Assembly (NCBI GenBank): GCA_001692895.1
Contig: KV748226.1
Location: 1,118,329-1,182,328, forward strand
Reading direction: 5' to 3'
Source of the DNA: Cenococcum geophilum 1.58
Lineage: Eukaryota; Ascomycota; Dothideomycetes; Gloniales; Gloniaceae
DNA length: 64,000 nucleotides
Part shown: in pieces, positions 22,267 to 34,899 of the stretch
How the letters are laid out: every line of letters begins with the position of its first letter
Position numbering within the stretch: position 1 is the first letter of the stretch
Notes under the pieces: model-generated
What the model saw: only the letters and a program-made list of their open reading frames with translations
What the model was told of the DNA's origin: nothing
The model's database searches: none
Made by a program: the position numbers and the translations under genes

Positions 22267-22439
22267 GCATTTAGGCCTATATACACCTACTTTAAGCCAA
22301 ATTATCTTAACTTCTATAGCTCCCTAAGCTATTCCTAATAGCTAGAATTACTAAATTAAACCTAGCGAAGAAGACTATGTTGCCCGATTTGCCCAATTCT
22401 AATTTGTTATCTTATTATTGCGCCCAACGCCCCCGAGTC

Positions 22440-25250
22440 GTAGCAGCTGTACCTCTTCTATAACCACCGCCGCCCTTTTCTTACTGTAGCTAGAGTACCC
22501 AAACCGATGAGCTAGCTTTAAATAAAAATTAAGGACTATAAGTCTTTTATTTAGAACGTAAAAGAGTTAACTTAATATTAGAATAGCTGTATAAGCACCG
22601 CTAGGGCATTATAACTTTTATTAAGTATTATATAACCGCTTCCGGCCCTTCTAATTATAATACGCTAGAGCGATATACAAATAGGCTATAGAAGGCAATA
22701 TTTAAAGAGCCAGAAGTTAAGGAACGGCTTATAGTGTATAGTAATCGCTAGCTAGGAAGGCTCTATTAAAAACCTCTATATAAGTAGATAAAGTAAGAGT
22801 TAGAGGATCTTATACGCCTAAGAGAAGAAAACGGAGTTATTATTCCTAGTAGGCTTGGACGATTTAACGCTAAAGAACTAGTTAAAAAGCTTAAGCTTAA
22901 TATAATTACTGCTAACGTATAGTGCCTTGCTCTAACGCTATAGAGCTTCCTTATAGCTTTAGTTTAGTAAAGGCTATATGCTAATTCTTGCGATATTACG
23001 CCTTACTATAATAAGCTCTTTATAGTGTGCGTAATCCTGGCAAATATATAAGCCCCTTAAGCTAGCTACCGGTTCTATACTGCTTTAGGGGTTTATTTAT
23101 ATAATATAGGTGTTAAAAGAAGGTGTATTGCGCTTCTTTATAAGTTAGGAGTTATAATATCGTATATTAGTCTTGCTAAGATATAAAAGGAACTAGAGGA
23201 AGTTGGTAGGGTATGTGCTTTTATACTTAAGGGTTTAGATAAGACGCCTCCGTCACTATAAGCGGAGGGCATAGTTAAGGTATCTTAGCTGTAGATTACG
23301 CACTTAAGGCTTCTTGGTTACTGCTAGTGTAATAAATAGTAACTTTTTTATAGCGTATAATTAAGGTAACTACTTTAAAGAACCGGAACCAGCTGACGGC
23401 TGTATATAATAACTTTAATTAGAATGAAAGGGTTTAATATAAGACTATACTAAACACTAATAAGCACCTCTCCGCTACTACTTCTAAGCTTATACTTAAC
23501 CCTGAGTTTCCGTATAACGGTCTTTGCACTTCTATACTTAAACCTACGGAATAGCTTACTTATAGCGTGATCTTTAATTATCTTAGTAATTAGGCAGACA
23601 GCTATATGGAATAGTGCCAGTTATATTGGATTGCTGAGGCTATTGCGTATACAATACTAAAAGTTAAAGAGCTTAATATTATTATAGACTTCTAGCCTAG
23701 TATGCCTATTATAGATAGTCTCCTTTTACGAAAGCTACGCCACTTTATATTAGGTCCAATTCTAGAGAATAAGGGCACTTTAGAGGGCACGTATAGTGTT
23801 CTTAGGAATATATTTGGTGGCGATAATAGTAAATGCGGGTTTTAAGAGGGCCAGCTAGGGTATAAGGAAGGATCCTTTAATAATAGTGAATTAGTCTTAA
23901 TTAATGGCGATTAGAAGACTATAGGCCTCCTCTAATCTATATAGTAAGAGCGCTATCTTAAAGAGCGTTACTACGAATAGCTAAAATGGTTTCTTCCTAT
24001 GGCTGGATTGTTCTATTGGCGAACTAACTATATAGATATAATACACGATATTTACGGCAGACTATCCAACTGCTTTAAATTGTTAAATTATAGCAAGGTC
24101 TATCTTAGCGCGTATTAGGGTTATAGGACGCCGTTCCATTATAAAGAGGAGGTTGTAATTAAGTCCTTTAACGCCTAAATTACTGCCTGCTTCCTTAGTC
24201 TTTTTTCTTAAAATATTAAGGACTAGGGTAATAAGGGGGTTAATAATTGGATTACCGGATAAGATATTAGAAGAGGTAATAAAACGGTAGTAGTAAGAGT
24301 AAGATTCCTTACTACCTTACAGCGTATTTAAGAGGAGTTCTTCTTGCCTAGCTAATGGTCCTATAGTAATAAACTAGTTAATAAGGTGTTCCAAAACTAT
24401 GTTTGATTTATATAAGATATGGAGGTGTACCTTATATTAAAGTTTGCTATTAAGCATGCTAATATTAGGCTTATTAAACGGGTAATTGTTTACTATTGTC
24501 TTCTCTTTACTGGTAGTGTAAAGAGTTAATATATACAGTTGGCTTTATATCTTACTAGATTGCTTATAACTAAAGCCGTAGATTAAGTCCTTTAAAGATC
24601 ATTACTTGCTAGTATATTGGTTAATTGTAGAGGCTAGTAAGATAGTTGGTTTAAGATAGATTAACTTAACAAATATTACAACCTTGTTCTTAAGCTTCTT
24701 CTTTAAGGCCGACGGCGAACTAGTTTAGATGTGACAGAGTTATTTACTTAAGTGTTACTTACCGCTAGTTACTGCCTAGAGCTGCGGTATGCTATAGAGG
24801 ACGTGTTTAGCCAGTTTAATAGCACACATTACACGCTAGCTAACGCAGCTACTAATGTATATTATCTTACGCTTAAGCTGTTAATTACTATTATAAGGCG
24901 GCCTAGCGGATGAAAGAGTTACCTTAGCTGTAAGGATATTGTTGATATTGGAACCTGGAGGCTCTTTAGGGGTTTAAAGAAAGGACAGCCTATAAAGCTA
25001 CCTTTTAAATTAACCTTATTATAATCAGAACCTTCTAGAGCTAGAAAGTAAAGAATCCTAAAGCAACCAGCTTACTACGACTCGCTTATTAATGGCTTTA
25101 ATGTAAAGCTATAAGGGCGTATTCCTATGGTAGAAGGCCTTGACGATATTAACGTAGATGAGCCTAAGATAACACTAATTAATACCTTACTTAATAGAGC
25201 TGCACTTAATACCTAATTTTGTGGACTTCCTATCTAGTTCTAGTGTTTTA
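22440..25250 (+). pseudogene. DUF6589-type gene, RIP wreck
   Basis: The plus strand carries, through many C-to-T stops, the segment order I associate with fungal DUF6589 proteins. A Leu/Arg-rich N-terminal part comes first, then a NNFN segment near 23395. Next are ILENKGTLEG with VLRNIFGGDN near 23760-23830, RYYERLKWFLPMAGLFHWRTNYMD with IHDIYG near 23965-24050, and DVTELFT with ASYCLELRYAIEDVFSQFNS near 24725-24820. The biochemical role of DUF6589 is unknown; the domain is common in repeated fungal genes. The 3' end is abruptly replaced near 25260 by gypsy pol tail sequence. Confidence 0.6.
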
Positions 25251-25259
25251 TATGTGGCT

Positions 25260-25640
25260 ATTGTTTAGCTAATAAAGAATACTTTAATAAGATAAAGAAT
25301 ACCTATAAAAGTGAGCTTAAGCCTAGAGAGCTTATGCCGGTATAGGATATAAAGAAGGTAAAGGATATGTTGCGATGGTAAAAGCTGTAGCTAAAATGGT
25401 AGGGCCCCCTCTAGATTAAAAGGTTATTAGAAAAAGGGTTCTATAAAATTAAGGACCTTAATAGTACTAAAATAGGAGGCACCCTATATGGGAATTGGTT
25501 GAAACGGTTTTATATATAAAATCCTAAGGGGATTAGACCAGAAGACTATATAAATAAAAGTAACTATAATATGGAAGAAGTCTTTATAGAAGAAGAAGCA
25601 CCTAAAGAGGAGGCTGTGGTAGCGTCTCTTTTTTTTAACT
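25260..25640 (+). pseudogene. Ty3/gypsy integrase C-terminal tail fragment (copy A)
   Basis: Motifs LANKEYFNKIKN, LKPRELMPVQDIKKVKDML, LQLKW and LYGNWLKRF fit the region after the gypsy integrase core. The same tail at 30830-31180 follows a real integrase core, showing that this copy is cut off from its core and abuts the DUF6589 relic. No other gene is seen to 26448, only AT-rich spacer shared with copy B (31430-31625 plus 47806-48470). Confidence 0.65.
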
Positions 25641-26448
25641 GCACTACGATTTTACCGCGTCTTAAGGATTACACAACCCTACTAAAAAGGCAGTCTTTTA
25701 TAAAGATTCTTCTATAAATAGGCTGTTATTTAGGACACCTATTACTATAAGCAGTAACTTATTTACTTTCTTCTTTTTACCTCTATAATAAATACGCAAA
25801 GTAACTATAAGGATTAAAGTCTTCTACTATACTCCTACCTTATTCTACTGGCATAAGAAATTAGGAAAAGAGTTTAGCTCTTTAAAGCTAGTTTTAAATC
25901 CTCTATCTTAGCAACTACTCTTATAAGGAATAACTATACACGCGGTTTTCTTCCTTTTACCTTTATTACTAATAACTATCTCTTATAAGTATTTTATATT
26001 TTTATATTCTATAATTTTTAAATTAATATTTTTATTTCCTTTTAAGTTAAGAGAAGAGCTACTTTACTTTAAGAAGTCTTGGTTAAGTATACTGGAGATT
26101 AAAGATAGGCATTATCTAAGTCTCGTTTATTCTTTTAAAAAATAGTTAATGTTAAAGTTATTGTTATGTAAATGTCTTAGCAAGGAAAATCTAACTAATT
26201 AGACAACTTTGACCGGCGGTTAAAGTTCCTTAATATCTTAAGATTTCACGTAACGACCCTTTTAATTTACCTTTTTGGTAAATACTATAAGATCTTTATT
26301 TTAACTTCTTGTTATCCTATTATCCTATTATTCTATTACTTTATCTTATTTAATTATATACGCCTATTTGCCTTTCTTTATATTAAGAAGCACTATTATT
26401 ACCCTTCTCTTAAATTGCCTATTGCGCACGCGGAATTTTACTATAAAA

Positions 26449-29400
26449 ATGCCTAGAACTATGGAACTCCGCTTAAAAGGAAGGCCGCCGCCTTTGCCTC
26501 CTACGCCTCCGCCTCCTACTATTTAGTTAATGGCCCTCGCATACTAAGGAAAGGCGCAGATAATAGAGGTTATCCTTAAAGCTGCCTAAAGCTACCTAGT
26601 TAATTAGCGCGTGAATATCTATTATGGTTTAACGTAGGTTATTTTAAACTAGGAGCATAATGTGGTTAAGGCTGCGAGAAATGCTATAATTAAGATTAAA
26701 AAGGATGGAGAGCTTAAAGGAAACTTGGAAAGTAAAGAGTGGGAAAATGCCTTTGTAGATATTAGGAAGCTTTTTAAGATTACTTATAAGATTAATGAGA
26801 TTAAGACGGTGTGGGATATAGTTAAGAAGGAGTAGGGAGAGGAACTTTTGGAAGGTCCCTGTAAGCTCTTCTATATATATTATGCACTAAAAAGCATTTA
26901 TATTCTTATTAATTAAGCTAAAAAGAGCGAGATCGCTAGAGAGAATATATTAAAGATAGTTAATAATATAATACTAAACCGCCTGGAACTCTTAAAGGCC
27001 GGGATCTTAAGGACTCTATACCCGACACCTTTAAATTTCCTTAATACTTATAAATTTGGACTAGAAGTTAATAAGGAGCTAGTTAAGAAATAGAGGCTTG
27101 CTTATTATCTAAGCTAGGGCTATAAGCTTTTAGTGCTAGCCTTAACCGTTAAAGCTAGAGGAGAGGGATTTATACTAGAGCTAGTTACTCTGGGACCTCT
27201 ATTGGTACCTTTTAAAGAGGTTAAAGGCTTAAATGTAAAGATGCTATATAGTACATTTCTGTTTAGAGGTAAGGTTCCTAAAGCTAATAGAGAGGACTTT
27301 AAATCTAATAAATCTACGTCTTTAGAGGATGTCTTTGTTATTAGCTCCTTATAGAAACGCAAGGCTGAAAAAGCTTTTAAGAAATCTCCTAGAAAGAAGC
27401 TAAAAATAGGACTTGTGGAACCTTTAGCTTCTAGTAAAGCTAATAGATAAAAGGGAAAAGTAGCTATAATTACTAAAGCTAATAGAGAGGTAATTGTTAG
27501 GAAACTATAGCCGAAATGAAAAATAAAATGCTTATGCTATTTTAAAACGCTAGTTAAATTAATAAAGGCTCTTAATTTAAAGAAAGAATTAGAAGGTAGT
27601 GTCTCTTCCGTCTTATAATAGTTTATTATAGCCTAGTAAGGAAATGGAATAGAAGTCCGCGCGCTATACTGGATATATCTTTAGAAAATAGTAGGATTGC
27701 TAGGACTAGATGCCAGTACTTTCTCTATAAATTTATATTTGCGAATTTACTTAGTCTCTAAGAACTATAATGCTATTAATATTCTCTAGACAGCCGAAAG
27801 CTCTTATTTTTAGTTTAAAAGGGATAGTTATCTCGAGTATACAAATAATAGTCTTAGGATTTACGCTTATTTTACTGTATGATTTAGTAATTATTAAGTA
27901 GATTATATAGGGTTGAGGAAGCTTATATTAGGCTTAAAAGGGGAAATAAAATAGGACTTGCTTGGAATTCACTAGGCCGATTTATTTAAATAGTGGAAAG
28001 ATACTAGGATTCTAGATATTTTTAAAGAGGAGTTTAATATATATACGTATTATTTGTATAAGACCGCTAGAGAGGGAAATAGCGGTATCCTTTAAACTAT
28101 ATGCTATTTTTTGCTATAGTAGGCAGTTTGGATAGATCTGGAGCACTACTAGCATATAGTGGCTTTACGCGCTAATAGCGCTACTCGTTTTATTACATAT
28201 CTAAGCTATACGCTTCGGTTCCTTAGTGGCCATCTCCCTAAAAAGCGGAACTTGGAAATTAACCTTCTACGAGTGTGTAAAGGAGGGCCAAATTCTAGAG
28301 AAAGCTGGCTTCGTTTTTATGTCTCCTTAATTAATAAGGGGAGTTAGTTTTATATAGAGTTCCTACCTAATATATATTAGTATATACCGGAATAAGTAGG
28401 CTTACTTTAAGAATGTAGGGAACTTAATAGTAGAGGGCGTATTAAGAATATGGAAACTACCTAGACTAAAGCTAATGCTAAGAAGTTTAAGCTTAACTAG
28501 ATGCCTATTGCGTTAAGGACTAATAAAGTGTAGTTTATAAAAGCTACTGTTGTATAAGGAGCCTCTTAAGCAATATTAAGTCGCTTAATTGTTATACTAG
28601 ACTTAATCGCAATCCTATTAAATACTAAGAGATTAGAGATTCCTAGGCTTAAGAGCTAGTAGGCCGTTATATGGATAAATCTGGACGCTTTTTCCCTGGT
28701 TTTAACTCCTACTAGTAAACCTATTTCTAACGCTCCTCTATATAAGTTTTTGGCCTATATATAGCTACAGGCAAAGAGCGCTGTTTTAAATGCTTTAGTT
28801 AGGAGACTTTTATGGGACGACCCTTAAGTAAGAAGAGAGTAACAGTTAATCCTAAATCCTTTATTAAATAATAAATATGAAGTATTTTGGGAAAGATATA
28901 GGACGCGTATTATTAAGGCTGTTTATAAGAGCTTTAGAGAGCTAAAGGAATTTAAGCGGAAGGTATTTAGGGTAAAGTCTTACTTTTTAGTAAAAGAATA
29001 AGGGTGTAAGTGTCCTGTAGATAACCTAGAATATCCTAAAGACTTAGTTTTGGATCTAGAATATGAATATAACCTAGCTAGTATGACTTTTAGCGCTCCC
29101 CTATTAACCAATTATGGTTCTAAAGGCTATTCTAAAGGCGAGGCTGGGGCTATTACGCCTTAGGGCGCTAGGACTACTGCGCTAAACCTTGGTCCTAATA
29201 TATTTAATAATAAGGTAGCGCCTATAGAAATTTACCGGGAGCCAAAGGATATAAGTAAGCTTGAAGAAGATGGCTTCCGAAATACTGCTTCTAAATATTT
29301 ACCGGTATTTGTTAATGCTTTAGAGAATATTAATAAGCTAGTAGTATTATACCGCCTAACGCCTTTACTAATTTTAAAAAAGGGTACTGCTTTAGAAGAA

Positions 29401-29700
29401 TAGACGATTAATTTTAGTGTTCTCTAACTTTCTATGTGGAAGACAATACAAGCGGAAATAAATGCTATCCGTAAAAAGGTGTCTTTAAAACTCTAGGTTG
29501 GTGTTGTTAATATATAGGATAATATAAATATAGAGCTTAAGGCGAAAGGCGTAAATAATATGGAACAGAGGCGATAAATAGGGAAGGGGTGTAGGCAGCT
29601 TTAGAGGAGTTAAAGGTATACTAGGTGTTAGGTTGTTTTTTTCTATCCTTAAGCGTTTCTTACCTACTAAATAGGGTCTGTAAAGAAACGTTAGGGGATA
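26449..29700 (+). pseudogene. Large ORF of unknown family, copy A
   Basis: Starts ATG at 26449 with MPRTMELRLKG and a Pro-rich run (PPPLPP, near residues 13-25), then about 1,050 codons broken by RIP stops. Visible features: Lys-rich N-terminal third, a CxC-like spot KCLCYFKT near 27530, a clearer stretch ALRANSATRFITYLSYTLRFL with PKKRNLEI near 28160-28260, and a Lys/Glu-rich C-terminal part. I do not recognise the family. It is not an obvious reverse transcriptase, tyrosine recombinase or DDE transposase. The second copy at 48472 shares the frame throughout, evidence that it was once a real gene. It lies in a repeated unit with a gypsy tail. Confidence 0.6.
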
Positions 29701-30090
29701 AAATTTTAGGTAGGGGTAGTAATATAGTGGTGTGGAACGCTCCTTAATTATTTTAGTTTATTTCTTATTACGTATAGGGGGCTTAGGGTTATATATATTA
29801 CAGAAGCAACCTAGGCTTTAACCTTATTCTAAAATTTTTTTAACTTACCCTCTAGTTATTCTTCTACCTTTCTAGCGTAACTTATCTAGTCCTATTCCCC
29901 TTATAATGCTTAATTAAGTATTATCTTTTAGTGTTAGGCTTTGCCCTTCCACACTAGCTCTCTATTATTTACTGCTATAATTAAATTAGTGTCTATATAT
30001 TACCTTCCCTTTTAAAAAGCAGCTAGATCTAATTAACCTACAGCTTTGCCTATAAGCTTATTAAAATATTAGATACTTAGTTTAACTTTA
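29701..30090. other. AT-rich spacer, end of repeated unit A
   Basis: No gene. Similarity with 51720-51990 persists to about 29960 (shared CTTAATTAAGTATTATCTTT at about 29909), then the two copies diverge. Confidence 0.5.
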
Positions 30091-30099
30091 ATAATATTC

Positions 30100-31180
30100 T
30101 TAACGAGATTCTTAAATCTACTCCTCTTCCTTAGCTTTTACCACAGCTTCTGCCGCTTCCTCTACTACCTTTACGGAGGAAGCCTTATATCTAACTTAGA
30201 TGGCTATCCTTTAGGAACAGGCCTTAATAGATATTGTCTATACGCTAACGGCTAAATTGGGAAAGTAGTATCTGGTAGTAGCTAGAGAGTACCTTTTAGG
30301 CTGGCTAGAGGTAAGAGCTCTAATAAATGCAATATCTAAAGCAGTAGCGAAATTTCTATGGGAAGAGGTTATCTAAGATAGGGAGTGTTTAGACAACTTT
30401 TTATTGACGGAGGACTAGAGAATAAGGATGTAGTTGCTATTCTTGTAGAAATATATAGGATTTATTAAGTAGTTATATTAGCTTACTATCTATAAGGATA
30501 AGGCCTAGTTAAGAGAGGACATTAGCCTCTAGTAGCAGCGTTAGCGAAGTACGGAGGTAACTGGGTGTAGAATCTAACGAAAGTGCTTTAGGCTGACTAA
30601 ATAACGGTTAAGGCAATAACGGGAATAATACTAGCTTAAATGCTCTGTAGATAAGAATATATACCCCTAATTAAGCTTTGCCTTTTTGTATAGTAGATAC
30701 TCCTATAGAATAAGGTGAAGATAATAAAAGAGTTAATTATTCTAAGAATAAAACAGTTTAAGTAATAAGAGATAAATAATAAAGAAGCTTAGGAGAGGAT
30801 GCGCCGCTATTGTCTAGCTAATAGAGAATACCTATAAGGGCAAGCTTAAGTTTGGGGGGCTTGTGCTAGTATAGGATGTAAAGAAGGTAAAAGATATATT
30901 ATAGTGGCAAAAGCTATAGCTAAAATAGCAGGGTCCTTTCCGGATTAAAATGGTATTAGAAAAAGGGTTTTATAAACTTAATGGTACTAAAATAAGAGGC
31001 AATTTATATGGGAATAGGTTAAAACGGTTCCTTATATAAGATCTTAAGGAAGTTAGACCAGAAGGCCGTATAAATAAAAGTAATATAATATAAAAGAGGT
31101 CCCCGCAAAAGAGGAGGCACCTAAGGAGGAGGCCGTAGCGTAGGTAGAGAAAAGGTGATCTCTAAGAAGAATTAGCCGAG
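30100..31180 (+). pseudogene. Ty3/gypsy integrase 3' fragment (copy B)
   Basis: Frames read YLVVAREYLLGWLEVRAL, AISKAVAKFLWEEVI and ALAKYGGNWV, matching the catalytic core of fungal gypsy integrases. They continue into the post-integrase tail (ERMRRYCLANREYL, then FYKLNGTKIRG and NRLKRF) near 30800-31050. Stops are frequent. The upstream parts of the element (gag, RT) are absent. Confidence 0.7.
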
Positions 31181-31625
31181 TTCTTGTCTATAAAAGTCCT
31201 CCTACCCTCTTATTTAAGCAACTTAATCGCTATTACTTATTAAAAGAGTTTCTTTAAGCTTTCTAAAAGACAAACGGCCAGTTTCCTACTACACCAGTAT
31301 AGCGCTGTACTACTCTATTAGTATAAGGATTATATAAGCTAAGCTTAATTAAACCCTTCTAAGGAAAGAAAGCAGAAGGAAAGAAGTAAGAGAGAAAGCC
31401 TTTATAAACGGTAATTAACTAAGATTACGTTATAGTTATAGTTAATTCTACCTGTCCTTTATATACGTTCCTCCCTTCTAATTATATTATAATCTTATTA
31501 CGTCTTAAGGATTATAGCTCTACTAAGAGACGGTCTTCTATAAAGATCCTTCTATAGGTAAGCCGTTACTTAGGATACCTATCACTATAAGCAGCAACTT
31601 TTTTTCTTTCTTTTTATCTCTATAA

Positions 31626-32052
31626 TGTTACGGACGCTTTAAGTACGATGTTATAACTACTTGGAGAAGAGACGGAAGAAGCTAGTTGGTTAATTCAAGC
31701 ACGGTCTAGGATGGAGCCGATAGAACTATATAACGAGGAATGGTAACTAAGGTTACGTAATATAATCTATATAATCTATAGGATCTATATAATCCGTAAC
31801 AGAGTAAACAAAGCATATATATATTACGTACAAGAAGGATTTTATAGGAGTTTGGTTATATATTTAAGGACCCTTAGTCCCTACCTAGATAGTTCCTTTT
31901 TTATAGTGATTCTCAGAATATAATTAGAGTTAATCTGTTAGGTAACCACTCTACTAGTTATTATTATATTATTAACTTTTATACTTATATTTCTTACACA
32001 CCTAGCCTAATAACAGAACCTATTATAGTTCTTACTATAAGGTTCCGTTACA
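31626..32052 (+). repeat. G1 5' LTR
   Basis: 427 bp, TGTTACGG...CGTTACA; preceded by TATAA. Confidence 0.92.
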
Positions 32053-32079
32053 CAATTACTACCTAGTTACGGTATTAAA

Positions 32080-34400
32080 TACAGAAAGTTAGACAATATA
32101 CCACTAAAAGCAGCCACTATAACGCTATTGACGGCGGCAACTACTTTAAGGTTAGGTAACGACACTAACTCACAACAACCTATAACGGTTGGACAACTAT
32201 AAGAGATAGTCGACTAGCTAATAGAAAATAATATAACGTTGGAAAATAGGATTAACGGGATAGGCGCAGCAAAGGTTAAGTTACTATCAATTAAAAGATA
32301 CTTAGAAGAGAGATCGAAGCTTAAAGGATTCCTTATATAAATACACTTTAAAGTAGCGTAAGAGGGAGCTAAGCTGGCAATACCTATAGATCAAATAGTA
32401 TACGCAGGATTATTCTTAACAGGAAGAGCACTTAAGTGGTTTAAGCCTTACCTTATAGAAATTTAGGTAAACAGAATAATGACTATAAACTAAGAGGTAC
32501 GGTTTATGTTCTTAAGCTAGAATGGATTTATAAAGCAACTCACACAAATATTTAGAGACCTAGAGGCAGTAACTACGGCGGAAAAAAAACTCTAAGATAT
32601 TACGCAGTAAACCTCAGCAATTAAGTATATAACGTAGTTTTAGACGTTAGCAATATAAGTAGAGTGGAATAATAGGGCGCTTATGGCATAATATAAATAG
32701 GGACTTAAGGCTAAAGTTTAGGACGCGATTATCCTAATAGAAGATACGGACACCCTAAGGGAACTAATAGATTAGGTAATTAAGATTAATAATTAGATCT
32801 ACTAAAGGGAATAGGCTAAAAAAGGTTAGGATAAAGTTCTATAGTTATATAAGGCGTAGAGTACGTAACAACTAAAGCTAAGTTAAAAACTATAGTATAG
32901 CGCAGAGCTAATAAACCTAAGTGGTACTAAAGAAGCCTATAAGAGATAAAGTAAGAAACCGTAGAAACCTAGAGGACAAGGATTAAGTAATTAAAGGTTT
33001 AAAAAGTAGGGGCTAAACCAGGGATCTTAGTAGCAGAAGATATTTAGGCAGACTCTATAGCAAAAGCAATAGTTTAGAGAGGGAGCTTACATAAATTACG
33101 GAAAATAAGGTCACTTTGTAAGGAATTATAAAGATAGTTAGAGATACTATGTAATAAAAGGAACTAAATTAATAATAGACGATATATATATATAGAGGGA
33201 TAATAATATACTATAAGAAACAAAAGAATATTTAATTAAAAGTTTTGCGTTTTGTTATAACAACGCATACCAAATTTATAAGGACGCTAAGTACGGCGTA
33301 AGCTATTAGCTATAAGAGCCAGCACCTATAGGATATAGAGGAACCAATAAACTAGTTTGCAGATCGGATATTAAGGACGATAAATTTAATGTAGGCGAAA
33401 CATTCTATAACGATAAGGTAATAAGAGCGGTTTACTAGGAACATACAGCTATTAGAGATATTACACTAGAAGTAGAGAATAATTCTACTATAGAATAGGG
33501 AACATTAGTAGGGATTAAGACCCTACCTAACACGATATCTATCGCTTCGCGAGACGCAAGAGAAGTAGGATAGTAAACTACTTTGGCACTTAATAAAGGC
33601 AAAAGGCTAAAGGCTTAAGATTCTTAAGACGAGATAAGAGACGACTAAGATTCTTAAGACGAGATAAGGTAAGCTTAAGGACCTACAACGGACAAAAACC
33701 GATAGAGTAGAGCAGCAGCTTAGTTTGGAGATATATAAATGAGCTTAGGATAGAAGTTCCTACAGGCATAAAATTCTCAAGACGAGATAAGTAAGATTTA
33801 AGACTCTTAAGACGAGATAAAAACACTAAGTAAGCCTAAATAGACTAAGGCTGGAGCTAAGCTTAAGTTAGAAGCGAGCTCAGGATTAAAGAATCTAAGG
33901 GGTTAAGAATTTAGAGTACAAATTAGGACACCTACAGGTAAGAAGTAAGGAGCTTCTTTATAGATTAGAGAATCTGCAATATAAATAGTAACTAAACTAG
34001 GAGATAGATATATAGACCTAGAAGACTTACTAAGGGAATATAGTGTTCGGCCTAAAGATTAAAAAGTCGATACTAAGATTAAGAAGTAAGAGAACTTTAA
34101 AGATTAGAGCATAAGACGCAAACTAAAAGAAACTATAGAAGAATTTAGGCAAAGAATTATTATATAGCAAGAACAGAAACTAAATAAGAGATTTAGTACA
34201 TTGGGACGTATAAAGAATAGAGTGTTAGTATAAAGAATTACTAATAGGCTAAGAGCAGGCATACTAAGAGCTAAGTGGCTTACCGAACTGGAAGATAAAG
34301 AGGATTTAGAAATTCCTACTAGGTTTAAGGAACGATATATAAAGGGCTGTTACGATATAGTAATAAGAAGATACTTCCTTATAGATAAGCCGTATATACT
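32080..34400 (+). pseudogene. G1 gag remnant
   Basis: Gag-like frame KVKLLSIKRYLEERSKLKGFL, FLTGRALKWFKPYL and EIFRDL-type segments near 32260-32560; zinc-knuckle relic YGK-GHF-RNY near 33097-33130. Four copies of a GATTCTTAAGACGAGATAAG-like repeat lie at about 33618-33820. The protein ends where G2 inserted (TSD CTAGC at 34401). Confidence 0.75.
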
Positions 34401-34405
34401 CTAGC

Positions 34406-34831
34406 TGTAACGGAACCTAGTAGCAAGAACTACGGTGGGCTCGTTATTGGGCTAGGTGTATAGGAAATGTAAGTAATAATAGTCGATAAGTAATAACAAC
34501 TGGTGGAGTAGTTGCCTAATAGATTAACTCTAATTGTATTCTAAGAATTACTATAAGGAAGAAACTATCTAGGTAGGGACTAAGGGTCCTTAAATACACA
34601 ACCGTACTCCTATATAACCCTTCTTATACGTAATATATATATGCTCTGTCTGCTCTATTATAGATTATATAGATCTTACGGATTATATAGATTACCCTAT
34701 ATAACCTTAATTACCATTCCTTATTACATAGTTCTATTGGCTCTATTTTAGACCGTGCTTATATTAACTAACTAGCTTCTTTCGTCTCTTTTCTAAGTAG
34801 TTATAATATTATACTTAAAGCGTCCATAACA
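34406..34831 (-). repeat. G2 3' LTR
   Basis: 426 bp, inverted relative to the G1 LTRs (TGTAACGGAACC...CATAACA on the plus strand). Confidence 0.9.
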
Positions 34832-34899
34832 CTATCTCCCTCCTCTTTATCTTTGTCTTTAAAGATTTAAAATATCTCTAAGTTGTTTACTAGAGGTAT

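Noticed and set aside
26449..29700. Large ORF as Starship captain (DUF3435) or other tyrosine recombinase
   Set aside because: No R...HxxR...Y arrangement can be traced in either copy, even allowing for RIP changes.
26449..29700. Large ORF as a LINE reverse transcriptase
   Set aside because: No RT box (xxDD or its RIP form xxNN in a proper context), endonuclease or poly-A tail seen.
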